Positions 27,022 to 39,753 of a stretch of DNA of 64,000 nucleotides are shown one piece after another. The number at the start of each line of letters is the position of its first letter. The stretch's first letter is position 1. The DNA lies in contig JAYKKM010000307.1 of the NCBI GenBank assembly GCA_035772405.1, forward strand, positions 250,501-314,500, given 5' to 3'. A model generated the notes under the pieces. That model had not been told where the DNA came from. It did no database searches and was given only the letters and a program-made list of their open reading frames with translations. The position numbers and the translations under genes were made by a program. The DNA is from Chrysogorgia sp. JL179-B06. Lineage: Eukaryota > Cnidaria > Anthozoa > Scleralcyonacea > Chrysogorgiidae.

Positions 27022-28420
27022 TTTTCTAAGTGGACATATTTTATTTACCCTCAGTAAATGTTGTAATTAATCTTTGGTTTTGGAGTAGATCCAGATATTG
27101 GTTTTGGAGTAGATCCAGATATACTGTGACAAATTAACGATTAGACAACAAGTCTGCACGAGTTGCCTAGTTGACTATTGCTCATAGACAATGAGGGCAA
27201 GTTATCTAGTAATTGTTTTAGTATAAACCAACTAGTCAGAAAGATAATATTTCAAATAAACAATTTTAAACTCAGCAAAATGCAATTGTTTTAAACTCCT
27301 TTTGCTACTAGTTTCACTACAATCCACTTGACTTGGATATATTATTGTAAGAACTCGACCTACAGTAATTACCATGACTTACAGTAGGTCTCAACAACAT
27401 AATATAATGGTACCAAATGCAGAAAGATTTAAGAATAGTATTACTGTTAAATATTATTAATGTATATAGAATTTAGGATATAGGATTTAAGTTACTATAC
27501 TACCGTGTAATCCAGTGTTACACTGTAATGTGGTTTAATTGAACAGATTATTATTATTATTATTATTAGTGGTCTATCACCAATAGACATTAGACAGTGA
27601 GTAGCTCAGCCAATCATAAGCAGGATTTGTAATAGTCTACTAGTTGGTTTATACTAATGATTATTAAACTATTATTCACAATATCGAAAGCAATATTCTC
27701 TCCAATAAACAGAAATAAGACAAAATTTTATATATATGTACAGTATGACAATGTCATTACTATGGATGTTTTATGGTATAGTGGCATATAGTAGCCATTT
27801 TGCAAGTCAAATAAACATGATAATTTTAGTTAAAATAATGGTACCGTATGTGATGTTGATCCCAAAAGTTTAAGACTTTAAGCCAAATATATTTATAATT
27901 TTGTTGGCTTTACTGTACTTGCAAAATGTCTGCCACTATTGTGAAATCTTCTATAATGGATTATTTAATATAATCTACATTAATACAATCTACATCTATT
28001 TTATCAACTATTCTTTGGACAATTTGTCACAAATTTGTGTCCTTTCATTGGCTGGTGGCATACTGTGCAGTGTGGTTTGGCCTTAGTTGTACCGGTACTT
28101 CCCATTTGGGTGGTGATGGGAACCTCAGATTCTAAGAAAAAGACACAATTAAATGTTTTGGTAAAAATGCCCAAAATATATTTCAACCAAAAAAGTCCTT
28201 TGAATAAATATATGCCCAGGGCTTGCTTTATATATGGTACTGTGTATATAATATCCTAACCTGGGACTGTTGGTGGCACATCCGGGACAACCATAGCCTT
28301 TCTCGCTCTTCTTTTGTCAATTGCTTCTTCTCTCGGTTGTTTAGTCAGCATAGAGTTCATTGCCATGGGGGTAATATCCTTCAAAAGTTTGACAGCAGCA
28401 TCTAATTCATTTACATGAGC
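27022..28420. other. Non-coding interior of the Kolobok-like element
   Basis: No gene is visible. There is a 24-base direct duplication at about 27075-27120 (TTGGTTTTGGAGTAGATCC twice), a perfect 19-base inverted pair at 27218-27236 and 27639-27657 (TTAGTATAAACCAACTAGT), and an ATT microsatellite at about 27548-27568 between the arms. The inverted pair with similar flanks suggests a small non-autonomous insertion about 0.4-0.5 kb long whose ends I could not fix. Confidence 0.5.
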
Positions 28421-31400
28421 ATTAACATAGGTGTTGTAGATTTCTTGAACATAATCTAAAGAATAGTGAGTAAATATGAACTATTAGTCTATTAAGAATA
28501 TTTGTGAAGTATTGACAAACAAATGGGTATAGTAAAAGTGTTAACTTACCAAAATTTTGTTTCACCCTTACACTTCTCACTGTTGCCTCTCCATTTTTAA
28601 ATTTTGGGTATATCACCGAGACTTGTTCTTCTCCACTTGAATTTTTCTTGATCTCCCGATTTAAATTATAATTAAAATGTACAGCAGCAAGGATGTGCCT
28701 TAAAGAAAAGATTACATTATTTGTAATAATAAGAAATAATAACAATTTTAGTTTTACAAACAAATATGATTATATTTCTCATTAAATACTATGAACAGAA
28801 ACTATTACCTAACAAACATTCCAGAATATGAATAGGCGATCATTTTGGGAGAAAAATGGTTGACAACGGAGTGGAAGCCTTCGATGCAACTTGTTTGGTC
28901 CACTGGAGAGGCTTTTTTTATTCCACTAATCAATGACTTCTTTGTTAATACCTTATAAACTTTCTCATACAACACTGAATCTGGAACCAGAAAACAGACT
29001 TCACTTACAATATACAATTAATTTTCAAGTAAACTATTTGGTGTTATACTTACTTTTATTAAGCCATTCCCTATGTGGAATATCACCATGTGCACATTTT
29101 GTAAAGAGAGGGTCATCCAGATTATCATGTTTGTCGACTATGTGGCTTAGAAAAGACTTAAATTTTGCCCATATAACCCTTCCACTACCATTGTAAGTAC
29201 TTGTCGCACTCCAACTCAAGTGATTTTCACAGGCACGGATCCAGGGCTGAATTTCCTCACCGTTGCTTTCCTTGGCTATTTTGGTCAAAACTTTACGAAT
29301 TTCTGTACAATTAAAAAAAAAACAGAATAAGGAATTGTATTATGTTTTACAACCCCTACTATAAAGTATGTATTTTGACAAAAGTTAATGTAACAAATTA
29401 CATAGTATATATGAAGCTCTAATTCACTAAATGTTTTTACTTTTTCTTAAATGCCAGAGGTCAAAGTAGTGGGTGATATGTCCTAGATTTTCCCTCATGT
29501 GTTTAGCAATCTGTGTGTGGCGGTCTGTGATGAGTGTGTTGAACAACACATCTTTTCCAGAAAGATAATCCATACAGTTTTGAAATGCCAGAAATTCCAT
29601 TGCTTGACTGCTACCAGCAACATTTCTCTATAGCAAAAGATTGATATTCTTATGTTTTCTGTTAACTTAGTATATATATTTTAGAATGATATATTTTCTA
29701 ACCTGTGCTATGGAAAAGTGTATGATGCTATTTGTGTTGCAACAAAACATGGTGTAAGCACAGTATTTTGCACTGTGCCCCATGCTGTCATGTCTCCCAT
29801 CTCCTGCCATTGTTAAATATTTCTGGGAAGCTTTAACCTGATCTAGCATTTTTTCCTGGTATTTTTTCCAATAAAGCACAATTGTTGGAAACAGCTTTCT
29901 CTATAATTAGAAAGTTATAGATTACAATGAAATACACTGTCAGTGGCGTAACGGGCGGGTGTCAAGTGATGGGCGGCCCCCGGCAAAATGACCATAAAAA
30001 ATTTGATCGTACATTTCCAGGGAATTGAATGATTAACGAAAAACAGAAAAGCAGTTATTTAAATACATGAATTAGTAGTTAGAATATAATGTAATTTCAA
30101 AATATTCTCACAATGAGAATGGTATGTAGAACGGGTATGGTAATGTAATATAACTTATTCCGAAATCAACATATATGTAAGTGAAGATTGCGATTGTGTC
30201 GACAGAAATACAGCCTATTCTTTAGTGGCCCAGGGAGGAAGGGGGCCGATTGACGGGGGGCCTCCAGAGGTTGCGTTACGCCACTGTACACTGTATTAAC
30301 CTTTTATATTACTTAATTTTTGAACAAAGTGAAAGAAAATGTTTTGTCTGCACATACCCTTTGGTGTCTAAAAAATGTGTTCAAAGATATCCCTGCAAGT
30401 CCCATATGAGAAAATATCCGAAGCACCTTGCTAGCTGACCCACCAGCAACTAATATGGCCATGCTCAAGAGGAAATTTCCAGCGGGTATAATTGTTCCAC
30501 TTAACACTGGTTGGCTGTACCAAACAGATTCCTTCTTTGGACAGTTGGCATTGTTGCACACTGTTTTTACCATTACCAATGTGCCGGTCTGACTGGCCTC
30601 AACAAGGGGATTAGGCATGGTGCAAGTATGACAAAACCGAAACAGTGACAGAAGCTGTGTCAGGAAAATTATGAATTTAGGTTCGGCACGTTGGTTGTCT
30701 TCTTGGGTGAACACTCTGCAGTATAAACGAAATTAAATTAAGTATGGTATTTATATTAATTTATATTGGAAATATTAGTTTATCAGGGATAAAACTAACC
30801 TTCTCGAAGTTTTACTGTGATCATCTTCATCAGGTTCTGGTTCAGTTTCTGTGTCTGTTCCGGCAAATACTTCTTCGTGAAAAGGATCAGAAGTCAGTTC
30901 ACTGCTTTGAAAATTCTCCTCATCGTCACCAGAAATAAAATCATCAGCGATGTCTATATGTTCTTGGTCATCATCCAAGGTTTCTATACTGGATGTAGCC
31001 ATGTCCGTGGTGCACCTAGTTTCAAGTTCTAAATTTAAAAAAATGAACATATAAATTATAAAACATTTAATAACATATAGGTCTTTACCGCGCCGCATTA
31101 CTTACAAAGAACCGATTGCGGCATTTTCCCTTCATGTTTTCCCCTCAGTGAAAACCCGTAGGCAATATTGAATTTTATAACCATTGCACGGATATCGTAC
31201 AAATTGCCAGTGGAAAACATACCTTGCTTTAGAGACATTATGAGTGCTTTTTGTTCGGTAATCTTCTCTTTTTTGGTGATCAATTTGTTTGTAAGAATAC
31301 GAGTTTCTGCTGCCATCCTTTCGCACTGCACGCATCTACCACTGGGTTCTTCTGTTTGTGTAAACACCTCTTTTGTCGGCGGTTCGAGGTCTTTAGTTTC

Positions 31401-32162
31401 ATTGAGCGATTGCTTTACCATAACACAAATACAATACGGATCGTAAAATAAAGAAAGAGTAAGACAATAAAATTTAGTTTCAGAAAAGCGGAACGACAAT
31501 GAAAAATAATAGATATAAATGAGAATACTCACTGAAAAAGAGCAGCTTGCAGAAACAGCTGTGTCACTATCACCAGTTGCGTCAGTTGATCGATCTACTC
31601 ATAATCCGTCGAAGATTGTGGATCTTTTTCCTTTTCCATGTCTTTTGCAACCTTCAAAAAAGAAAATGGATGAATGCGATTTGCAAAATTTAAATTGTAT
31701 TACATAAAATATTAAGTCGCGACGTTGCCGGTTTCATACCTTGCGTCGTACGCCCCTGAGAGATCTTTCAGAAGGTTCACTTGACTCCTCTCGGCGATTT
31801 ATTGACGGGACTGGAATTGTTCCAATCTCGTCCACTTTAAGCCTTAACACTCGATAAGTCTCATTTCCACCAGGAAATCGCCTCACGAAATCTTCTGCCT
31901 TGAAGTGTACCGAGCACACACAAGACGAGCTCGTTGGCTCCCACTTTGCGCGCTTTTCTTTGACGAAATCCACCCAATTTTTACGTCTTTTTTTCGCAAC
32001 TGGTCTATGATCATCAGCAAATGGGATCTTGTGGAGAAAAATTCCATTTTCTGGATCTGGAGTGTGAGAACAGCCCGCTACAACGCACCTGGACAACGCA
32101 CAACGCACAGTGACAAGCGTTCCCGCTATGACGTCAAAACGCCGGATTCGTACCCAGACCAT
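28420..32162 (-). pseudogene. THAP-domain transposase, multi-exon and degenerate
   Basis: Minus-strand blocks from 5' to 3': a THAP zinc domain (32070-31880) with CVVAGCSHTP, W in NWVDFVKEKR and CVCSVHF; linker exons with ETRILTNKLITKKEKIT (31098-31532) and an acidic tract (30775-31098); then exons with SKVLRIFSHMGLAGIS, MAGDGRHDSMGHSAKYCAYT, VLFNTLITDRHTQIAKHM, HYFDLWHLRK, and SCIEGFHSVVNHFSPKM. The D in GDGRHDS, D in TDRH and E in SCIEGFH are likely the catalytic triad. The gene is split by introns; one intron holds a hAT MITE. Exon joints are only partly resolved and I cannot confirm an intact frame. Confidence 0.75.
29933..30294. mobile_element. hAT-type MITE, 346 bp, with 8-bp target duplication
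   Basis: The element occupies 29941-30286. Its ends are CAGTGGCGTAACG and CGTTACGCCACTG, a perfect 13-base inverted repeat of the common hAT CAGTGGCG type. It is flanked by TACACTGT at 29933-29940 and at 30287-30294. It has no coding capacity and lies between transposase exons of the Kolobok-like element. Confidence 0.9.
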
Positions 32163-32322
32163 TTTCTCCCGGCCATGACTTTGAAAACAACGAATTTTAG
32201 CATGTTAAAACCACTATATCTCTGGAAATATTTATTTGTTGAAGGCATCTTATACCTTGTATTAATCGTCTCGGAATGGCGGATATATTTATCAAATAAA
32301 AATATTTGACGTTATATGCACT
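32107..32322. repeat. Right terminal inverted repeat of the Kolobok-like element
   Basis: Ends TTTGACGTTATATGCACT at 32322, followed by TTAA. It contains the inverted TTCCCGCTATGACGTCA and TTTTCTCCCGGCCATGAC segments also found in the left arm. It overlaps the 5' end of the THAP gene. Confidence 0.7.
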
Positions 32323-32326
32323 TTAA

Positions 32327-32901
32327 GAACTAGCAAATGAACAGTTCGAGTGCATGAAGTGAGAGTTAAGTTTGTTTAAGAACACTTAAAATGACAATTG
32401 AAAGTAACATCTTAAAATTGCAGATTTTGTTTAGTTGCTTTGTTTATAAAATATATCCGTTGTCTAAGATTACGTACATGTATATGTAAATTTAACAACT
32501 TGAGGTCACACTAAATCATTTAGAAATTTACATGGTTTGTATTTGAGGAAAACACATGATTCATTTGAAATAATTTTATTTGATTATAGTAGAGGTATAT
32601 GCGGTAATATTTGATGTCTTATATATGTTATGTCAATTAAGTTATCAAACAAACTGAAATATCTCAAAACCAAAGCGAGTAAACAAACATTTGCAATGGA
32701 AGTTATGCTGTCATATGGACTTAATTCCGTTTTCGTTTCATTAGCACTTTAGATTGTTATGTGTGGCAGTGTCATGTACTAATTCTTATTTTGATACAGG
32801 TATAAAATCATCACCAGCTACAAATTCCACAGATGTTAATGGTTGGTCTAATTAAAAAAAAAACGTTTCGGGACAAGCCCCTTTGTCAAGATGTATGTAT
32901 G

Positions 32902-32938
<37 letters not shown>

Positions 32939-33371
32939 ATTTTATACAAGGTGTCATGTAACATTCTGTTTATTTCATAAATATGCACCTGGATGTCTGA
33001 TGAGGTATTTTATTGGATTGAAGAACCGATATATTTAGGTGTAAAAATATTGTGTTTTAAATGTTTTCGACGCAATTTTATCTCAGTGGCCGAATAAAAT
33101 TTGCTGAATAAAATTGTCTGTCTGTGGCCAGAATAGAACTATAGAATAATAATTAAAACTGTTGTTGGTAGATAAAGGGGTATTAATTCAGGAAAAATTA
33201 ACAATTTATTTATTAAACTTCTGTATGTTGCAAAATCAGATTTTAGGGAATTGACTGAGCATAATAAAAAGAAACGAACTGAATATGTGGAAAGAATTGC
33301 TACAAAAAGCGCTTCACACAAATCAAAGAAAACAGAAGGGAATGGAGCAAGAAACAGGCTGTCCTGACCGT
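32327..33371. other. Non-coding stretch with microsatellite
   Basis: No gene is seen. It should begin with the leader of the BEL element, since it lies beyond the TTAA insertion site, but I recognise no LTR or primer-binding site. A (GTAT)/(AT)/(GT) microsatellite occupies 32891-32940 and is preceded by CGTTTCGGGACAAGCCCC, a segment of repeat-like character. Confidence 0.6.
32891..32940. repeat. Compound AT/GT microsatellite
   Basis: ATGT repeats pass into about 12 AT units and then seven GT units. Confidence 0.95.
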
Positions 33372-33443
33372 GTCTCAATAGCTCAGTGGTTAGACCGCCG
33401 ATGCGTTGATTCGGAGACCTTGGGTTCGATTCCTGGTTGGGGC
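33372..33443 (+). repeat. tRNA-like sequence, probably a SINE head
   Basis: Seventy-two bases fold as a weak tRNA cloverleaf: acceptor GTCTCAA pairs with TTGGGGC using G-U pairs. A-box-like TAGCTCAGTGGTTAG and B-box GGTTCGATTCC are intact polymerase III signals. The D stem has a mismatch, the anticodon stem has a T/T mismatch, and the position 33 U is replaced by C (apparent anticodon GUU). These defects favour a tRNA-derived SINE or tRNA pseudogene over a working tRNA. No clear SINE tail could be delimited. Confidence 0.6.
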
Positions 33444-33759
33444 AGTCAGAGTTTTCATATATTTATAAAAACCAGACTTAACTCTCTCGCAAGGACAAAC
33501 CTAACGATTTTATCTGGATATTATTAATGCCAAACAATGTTATCTAGCAGTGATGAGCCCTGATGCACACGAGTAAACCACTGATTTGGGGAGCCTCTAA
33601 AAGGCTAGCTAAGGGTCAATTACGGTTTTCCACTCTCCAAAATAAAATTTTCTGGAATTGTACAAATAAAAAATATTAATATTTAATTGAATTTGAAAGA
33701 AAATGATCAATTTTTAAGTTGTAATTACTATTTTGTTTGCATTTCTTTTACACTGTAGG

Positions 33760-34713
33760 TGTGGAAATAACATTTGCATATAATGGACTAAAGAGACAGA
33801 AGATTTCTTATAAAGCTTTTGTTGCATTGTTGATGCGCTTTTGTGGACAAAAGACTTCACTAGACCCTTCTGCAAAGCAAGCAATAAGGACTTTGTGGAA
33901 CTGTATCTTTGATAGAATGCAATACGTGTGTATGGACCAGAGAACTTTTTCTGAATCACCATCAAGTCAAAGGTTCACAGCTACTGAAGTACACAGAGAC
34001 ACAACAGCTAGTCCAGTGATTGGTGTGCATTCAGTCAGCGCTCCATCTGCAAATAAAGAAAATGTGAATCAATCTGGCAACACAAAGTATACCACCAATA
34101 TACCTGATAAACCCCATTCCATTTCAGATCTTATCCACAGGGAAAATCTTAAACAGTTGGAAGAGAAAGAAAATCGACAGACAGGTCGAATGTTTAAGTC
34201 CAGGCCACTGGCAAGGCGAGATAAACAGCAGGTGGAATTTAACAAACAGGCAGCTGAAGTTATCACCATGGCAGCAAAGAGGACTTCATTCTAGGGTTCG
34301 CTCACTCCATATCAGGTGATTGTAACCCATCAACTTCATGCCCTTCAAACTGGGATGGAAAGCTCCCAGTACAAGATGTAATTGCCAAGAATGCTCACTG
34401 CAATAAGGATTCCAGAACTGCCTATGACATTATGACTACTGACCATACAATGAAACGTTTTCATGTTGACAAACATCATATTCTCCATGTTCAGGATAAT
34501 ATGAATTCAACAGAATTTGTCTATGATTTGAGAAAGAGAATACCAGGGTTACTAGACAGTGGGTATTCTGTAAACCAGTTGAAGAAACAGCAGAATGGAG
34601 AGTTTAATGTGATTATTCAACCAGAACGGACTGCAACTGGCTGGAAGATCAATCCTGATCGATTACACCAATGTTTGAAGTATGTTTATCCTTGGTACCA
34701 TCTATTCCGTTAA
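33760..34713 (+). pseudogene. Unrecognised coding segment with one frameshift
   Basis: An acceptor-like CACTGTAG precedes 33760. The first frame (to 34294) encodes an unknown protein with SYKAFVALLMRFCGQK, a Ser/Thr-rich middle and a lysine/arginine-rich end (FKSRPLARRDKQQVEF). Near 34285 the frame changes by one base. The second frame continues with DFILGFAHSIS, DVIAKNAH and RKRIPGLLDSGYSVNQL up to 34713. The smooth continuation across the shift suggests a damaged last exon of a gene or transposon. I do not recognise the family. Confidence 0.45.
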
Positions 34714-37700
34714 AGTTTGTTGACATATGGGGTCCCCAACGTTTGAAATATCACACATGCGCAGAACGGACTGGACTGCACCTTTAAAGTAGCTTTCTTT
34801 ATGTAAAACAATCAACAGAATTACAATAATTTTCTAGCACGAAGAACTATATACAGATTGTTTATATGTTATTGATCATTGCTGTTGAATTGAAAAGCAT
34901 TGGTATTAAACTTGGTCTTAACGAGAAAGGAATTATAACTTGTGCAATGTTCATACTTCTATAATTGAATGTAATTATTAGAGAACTCAAATTCGACCAT
35001 TGTGCAACATGTTTCTGTACTTATCTTTGATATCTACAAAACTTCTACCAATAAAATTATAGCGTCTCTAATTTGTGTCCAATTTGAGATGCCAAACCTA
35101 TGGATTCCTTGTCTCACCCAATCTTCCTCCTCCAGTGTCCAATATCGCTTTTCTCTTCGCCTTACTGGCTGTTCCTCATCTGTAAACATATCCAGAAGCC
35201 ACGCCTTAATTCAGGTTCTGTCGATAAAAATATTCAAACTTATATAATTTTACCCTCGATAACTCGAACCACGTTTGTCAAGACGTGACAAGTCAAAAAA
35301 TACAGTACTGTACAAAAAAATTGAATTTACTTTGAAGCAGCCATGTATTCCATCATTTTTTGCATTACATCATTTTTGGCATTACAAAAAATGTGTTAGT
35401 CCAAGTTTAGATTTCGCTAACTTAGTATGATAATATCTTCATCAAGCTTAAAATGACACTGTATAGAAATATACAGTAAACACAATTTTTCCTTGTTTCC
35501 GGTCATTTGTTCTCAACTATAACTCGAACCTTTTTCTATTTCCCTAAAAACTAAAATTTTCTTTCTTTCTATAACTTTGTATCGGTACATTAGGCCATGA
35601 ATGTTCAATCATCATTGCTGCTGCCACCATTTTGACAGCAACTTCCATCCCAGGGCTTTTGTTTAAAGTTGAAATCAACCACTAGGGTGACAACTTGGCC
35701 TCAAATGAAATTTGAATAAATTCTATATTATTTCCTTGTTCAACCAATAAAACTAAGCGGCCTTTTAAAACCTTTTAAAAATCTGTTAAAACCGTTTACT
35801 GACCTTAGTGCATAAATGATATAAACTACATTTACAAGGTATTAACCTATCGGGAAATATTATTATGCAAGAATTGCAATATCGCGACCAAACCTGGGAG
35901 CCTGGGTACCACGATATGAAAAAAACAGAAACGGAGGGGCTACCACCCAAAATGAAGTCAAAGCTTAAAGGACATCGGCAACGACATTTTTTATTGTCTT
36001 ATTTTGTTCACCATAGTCTATTTAGACAGGATAGGTACTTCATTTGCGATGAAAATGACCCAGTTCGTTGTAAAAAGCGAACGAAGTTTGTCTAATTATA
36101 CATATTGGCCGCCATCTTGAAGAAATTCCCGATATGCTAATTTATGCTGAAATATTTTACTGACGTCATTGGCAGGGGAACGCATTAAAAATAACTAAGT
36201 GATTAACTAAAATATACTGTTTTTCTGCGAGTTACCTGTGTTATATTTGCTGAAATTGTCACTATTTAAAAATATGTGCAATCTGACCTGTATGTGATCT
36301 GAAGCGACATCACCAACAGATAAATCACAGTGTGTAAACATACCATAATGGTAGTTGTAAAAATAGAGCTGTGCCAGATTATTCGATTGTTTTTCCAATT
36401 TTTTCGACAATCGATTATTTTTAACAATACTCGGATCATCGAACACAACAGCACACACCATGATGCTAAAACATCCCTTTCTTCAAAGCAACAACCCACC
36501 GTACCTGTCATGATTATTAAATACGAATAATTTATTATTAATCGATTGTTGGCAACAAATAATCAATTACACATTTTAACAGTTGGAAGCATGCAATAGC
36601 TATTGATGACGAGGCTATGGCAGCATTACTATCTTCATCCGAAGAAAATGATGGAAACAAAAAAAACAAAACTGCAGTAACATTTTGGAAATTAATAAGC
36701 AAGGGCTGATACTCTTGAACTAACACAGTACTTTAAACCGTGTTTAAACTTATTAATACATACACATGCATTAATCGTTTTTTGTTATTTCATATTGTTT
36801 TTATATGATCATATTGTTGAGTTTTGTTATCTTTTTGTTTGTAAATACCAACATGAAAAAAACTAAATGTTATTAATTAAAGTTAGTAATTCATATGCTT
36901 CCAAATTATAAAGCAATTAGTATTACTTATAACTTTATAAATTGTACGAGCACAGTATAAATTATATTTATGACCTGTATATTTAATAACTGAGATATTA
37001 TTAAACTTTCACCCCTTTCGTTTCAAAGTTCCAAGCCATTTCATCAACGAAAACACATTTTTAACGCCAAAAAATCTAGAATCACGCAAGATTTCAACGA
37101 AAGACTTCACCGTTCTTATGCCCAGTGGCCATTTTGAATCTGGTATGTATACTTTTGCGGGTGACTGTGTTAATGCCAGTAGCCCACGACACAAGTAGCC
37201 CGAGTTAACGCCTAGCGGGCGTCTTGTTTTATTATTAATTCTAGATGGTGTGAAATTTTTCTCACCTTATAACCTTAATACTGTAATATATATTATACTG
37301 TAGTTAGGAGGCCCACTGGTTTGTCAGCTTCTCAGCTGTTATGTGTAGCCTCATTAAATAAAGTTATTATAATATACAGCACCATATAACCATAGTAATC
37401 TTAACGTTAATTTATGGTCTCAAATTTCAATATGAAATTGTATTGCTACCCGACTTGTACAGGTATACAGTAGCTACAATATGTAAGGGTTATCAGTGCC
37501 CCATGAAAAGATTGTTGTAGTATAAAATACATGTTCTCTAGCAAATGCATGTCAATCTTTGGTGGACTGGTTATAGAACAGATTAATAGGTTCAAATGTT
37601 TTATGTTGAAAATCTGTGCCATTATTTTTTCCATGAACACAGAAACAGTTGCAAAGGTATATAATGATACCATTCAATTAAGTTGAACTTTTTTTACTAA

Positions 37701-38475
37701 TATACTTTTTTATTGACTATGTTGATGACAGTGTTATTTTCACCTTTTTCAAATTTGTTATCTTGCCTGGGTCATAAATAAATTGATTTTGTTTAATTAT
37801 GTTGTTTTCTGTGTGGTATCCAATTGTTTCCCCCCAGTTATTAACATGACCTGCCATTAGCTAATTACCTTTTAGGGGAAATTTATTTCTGAATTCTTTT
37901 ATGCATGGTTTAATTATCAAGCAGCATTTACATTCCTGAGTTGTGCTATATAATATATGCTAGTTTTTTGAAGTTCTTAAAAAATGAACCCCTTTTCATT
38001 TTTGACCAACCTGTTCTGCAACGAAATCTCCCAAAATACAGCAGGAAAATATTTTTATTATGTATAGTCCTCTTCATTTATTTTATTAACACTTGTAAAC
38101 ATTATTTCCAAATTTTTATTTTATTTGTTATGTCAGATAATGCAAAAAGGAATATTATATTATCATTATGGTGTCATGTCCAAAAAGATAGGTAAATTTA
38201 ACCATAATGCATAAGCTCAAATAACAACCAAATGTATGTTTATCATGTTAACATGGACAACAGTAAGTGTGGACAAGAAGAACTTATTTCCAACCAAATT
38301 TAAATTAAGCCCTGTTTTCTTGCAATTGCAAGATACGTTTTTCAAGATATGTTTACTTTGTGCCAAAGAATGGCTAAATGCACAAGAAACCGTCTTTTTT
38401 GCACTGTCAAATTGTCAGTTGCCTCCTGTAAGAAAACCTAATTATACTTATTGAGTTACTGGTAGTCTACAATGT
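34714..38475. other. Non-coding host DNA
   Basis: AT-rich sequence without recognisable genes except the Myb-like exon at about 35048-35180. The other short open frames here lack codon bias, conserved motifs and splice context. Confidence 0.55.
35048..35180 (-). CDS. Myb/SANT-like exon (telomere-factor type)
   Basis: After an acceptor-like TTTACAG at about 35181 the minus strand reads DEEQPVRRREKRYWTLEEED followed by WVRQGIHRFGISNWTQI and then RDAI. The basic lead-in, W-T-x-E-E-E and G-x-x-x-F/Y-G-x-x-N-W match the Myb/telobox helices of telomere repeat-binding factors. The third helix is not visible and would lie on another exon. A GTAGAAG that could be a donor follows. It may be an exon of a host gene or a pseudogene fragment. 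Confidence 0.5.
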
Positions 38476-39753
38476 TCATAGTAAAGACAAGGCTTGCTCA
38501 TACAAGTCAATGCCATACATATTTGACTCCTGCAGTGGATCCACAGTTTCCTGTAAGAGGAGCAAGCTCTCTTGCAAGATTGTGCATGAAGGTGGATACA
38601 CCTCAACTATATTAGAATTCTCCACAGGTATGGGACCATCCCAATCAACACCATATAGTTCGATGTTCTCTGGCCGTGTTTCGCCACAAGTTGGATCACA
38701 AAGGGCTGTTTGCTCATTATTTTGTGGATTAATCATGCCATTAATCCATATCTTGATGGGACTCCAATCATGTTCAGTTCTAATTGGACGATTGTTAAAT
38801 GCAGAAGCAAATTCCTGTAGTGCATGATTTATTTGGGGCATGAATATATGATGGAGAATAAACATATGTTCTGCATCTTGAAGGTCAAGGTAACCAGTTT
38901 CCTCTAAGGCATAGAAAGTGCAATAGAAAAGGAAAAGAACACATCTTGCCAGAGTCGCTCTATTCGCTGATTTCTGGAAGGTCCTGTGATGAAACTTCCA
39001 CGACCACCACCTCTGGTATCTACCATTAAAGAAGCAACAATTGAGTTTCCCCCTCCATGATCTCCCTTGACACATGATGGCCAACCAAATTCTCCAGTTG
39101 CATCTTCAAAAACAGCAACCACTGTCTCCAAACAACTCCCCTGTTGTGTTTCCATGGCGACATATAATATCCTCTTATAAGGTTATCGAGTTGTTCATCT
39201 GATACATCAGAAAATATACACAGGTCCTGCAAATTAAATTCCCTGACCCATCTGTGCAGGGTCCAGCGAGATATAGGAAGCATATTGGCTATTTCCGTCC
39301 AGCTATAATAGCTGTGCTATAAAAGCTGTAAGTTCGAAGATCCTCCAGAAGTCCCTTTTCGATGACAAGTGATGGTCTTCCAGGACTGACAGACTTGTTT
39401 ACTTCTCTTGCTCCTAAATCTGGTAATGTTACTGTCGAACGTCTCATCTGAATTACCTTCTCTCCCCAATATCTACAAATTTCAGACAGAATATCACAGA
39501 GCTGTCACAATACTTCCAGCATGGTTTCATCTAAGTCTAAATCCAAACTTGTTAGTGGACGAAGGATAGACAACGCAGTTTCCATGCGTTTGAGTAGTAG
39601 GGCGGCGCTGTGGTAAGACAAGTTTATAGCATTACTGTCGCTGTTTTCAATTTGTATTAGCAAATTATCTATTGATGAAAATACTTCCGTCCACATTCCG
39701 ACATTGTCATCAATTGAAGCCTCTTTTTCCAATGAGTTAATGTGGTTGAACAT
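38476..39753 (-). pseudogene. DDE integrase-like multicopy gene, decayed
   Basis: Minus-strand fragments in several frames follow the order of a family of integrase-core genes that is multicopy in fish and invertebrates: an N-terminal helical part (39753-39505), then SPGRPSLVIEKGLLEDL, SRWTLHRWVREFNL with SDVSDEQLDNLI, GDHGGGNS, GRGSFITG, NQRIERLWQDV, then ALEETGYLDLQDAEHMF, NHALQEFASAFNNRPIRTEH and PIKIWINGM. The second catalytic Asp (GDHGG) and the Glu (RIERLW) are present; the first Asp region seems to be missing. Frameshifts near 39330, 39180 and 38960 show decay. Confidence 0.7.

Larger units (their letters stand above)
25822..32322. mobile_element. Kolobok-like DNA transposon with THAP transposase
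   Basis: A 6.5-kb element with TTAA at both ends and termini reading AGTGCATATAACGTCAAA inward from each side. The inverted similarity continues imperfectly for about 200 bases; both arms contain GTCATGGCCGGGAGAAAA and TCATAGCGGGAAC. It carries a THAP-domain transposase gene reading inward from the right end and a second gene reading inward from the left end. The THAP domain plus TTAA sites point to the Kolobok superfamily; piggyBac also uses TTAA but has no THAP domain. It interrupts the BEL leader. Confidence 0.8.

Noticed and set aside
25822..32322. piggyBac element because of TTAA sites
   Set aside because: The transposase carries a THAP domain and a different catalytic context, which fits Kolobok better.
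33372..33443. Functional tRNA gene
   Set aside because: Stem mismatches and the missing U33 argue for a tRNA-derived SINE or pseudogene.
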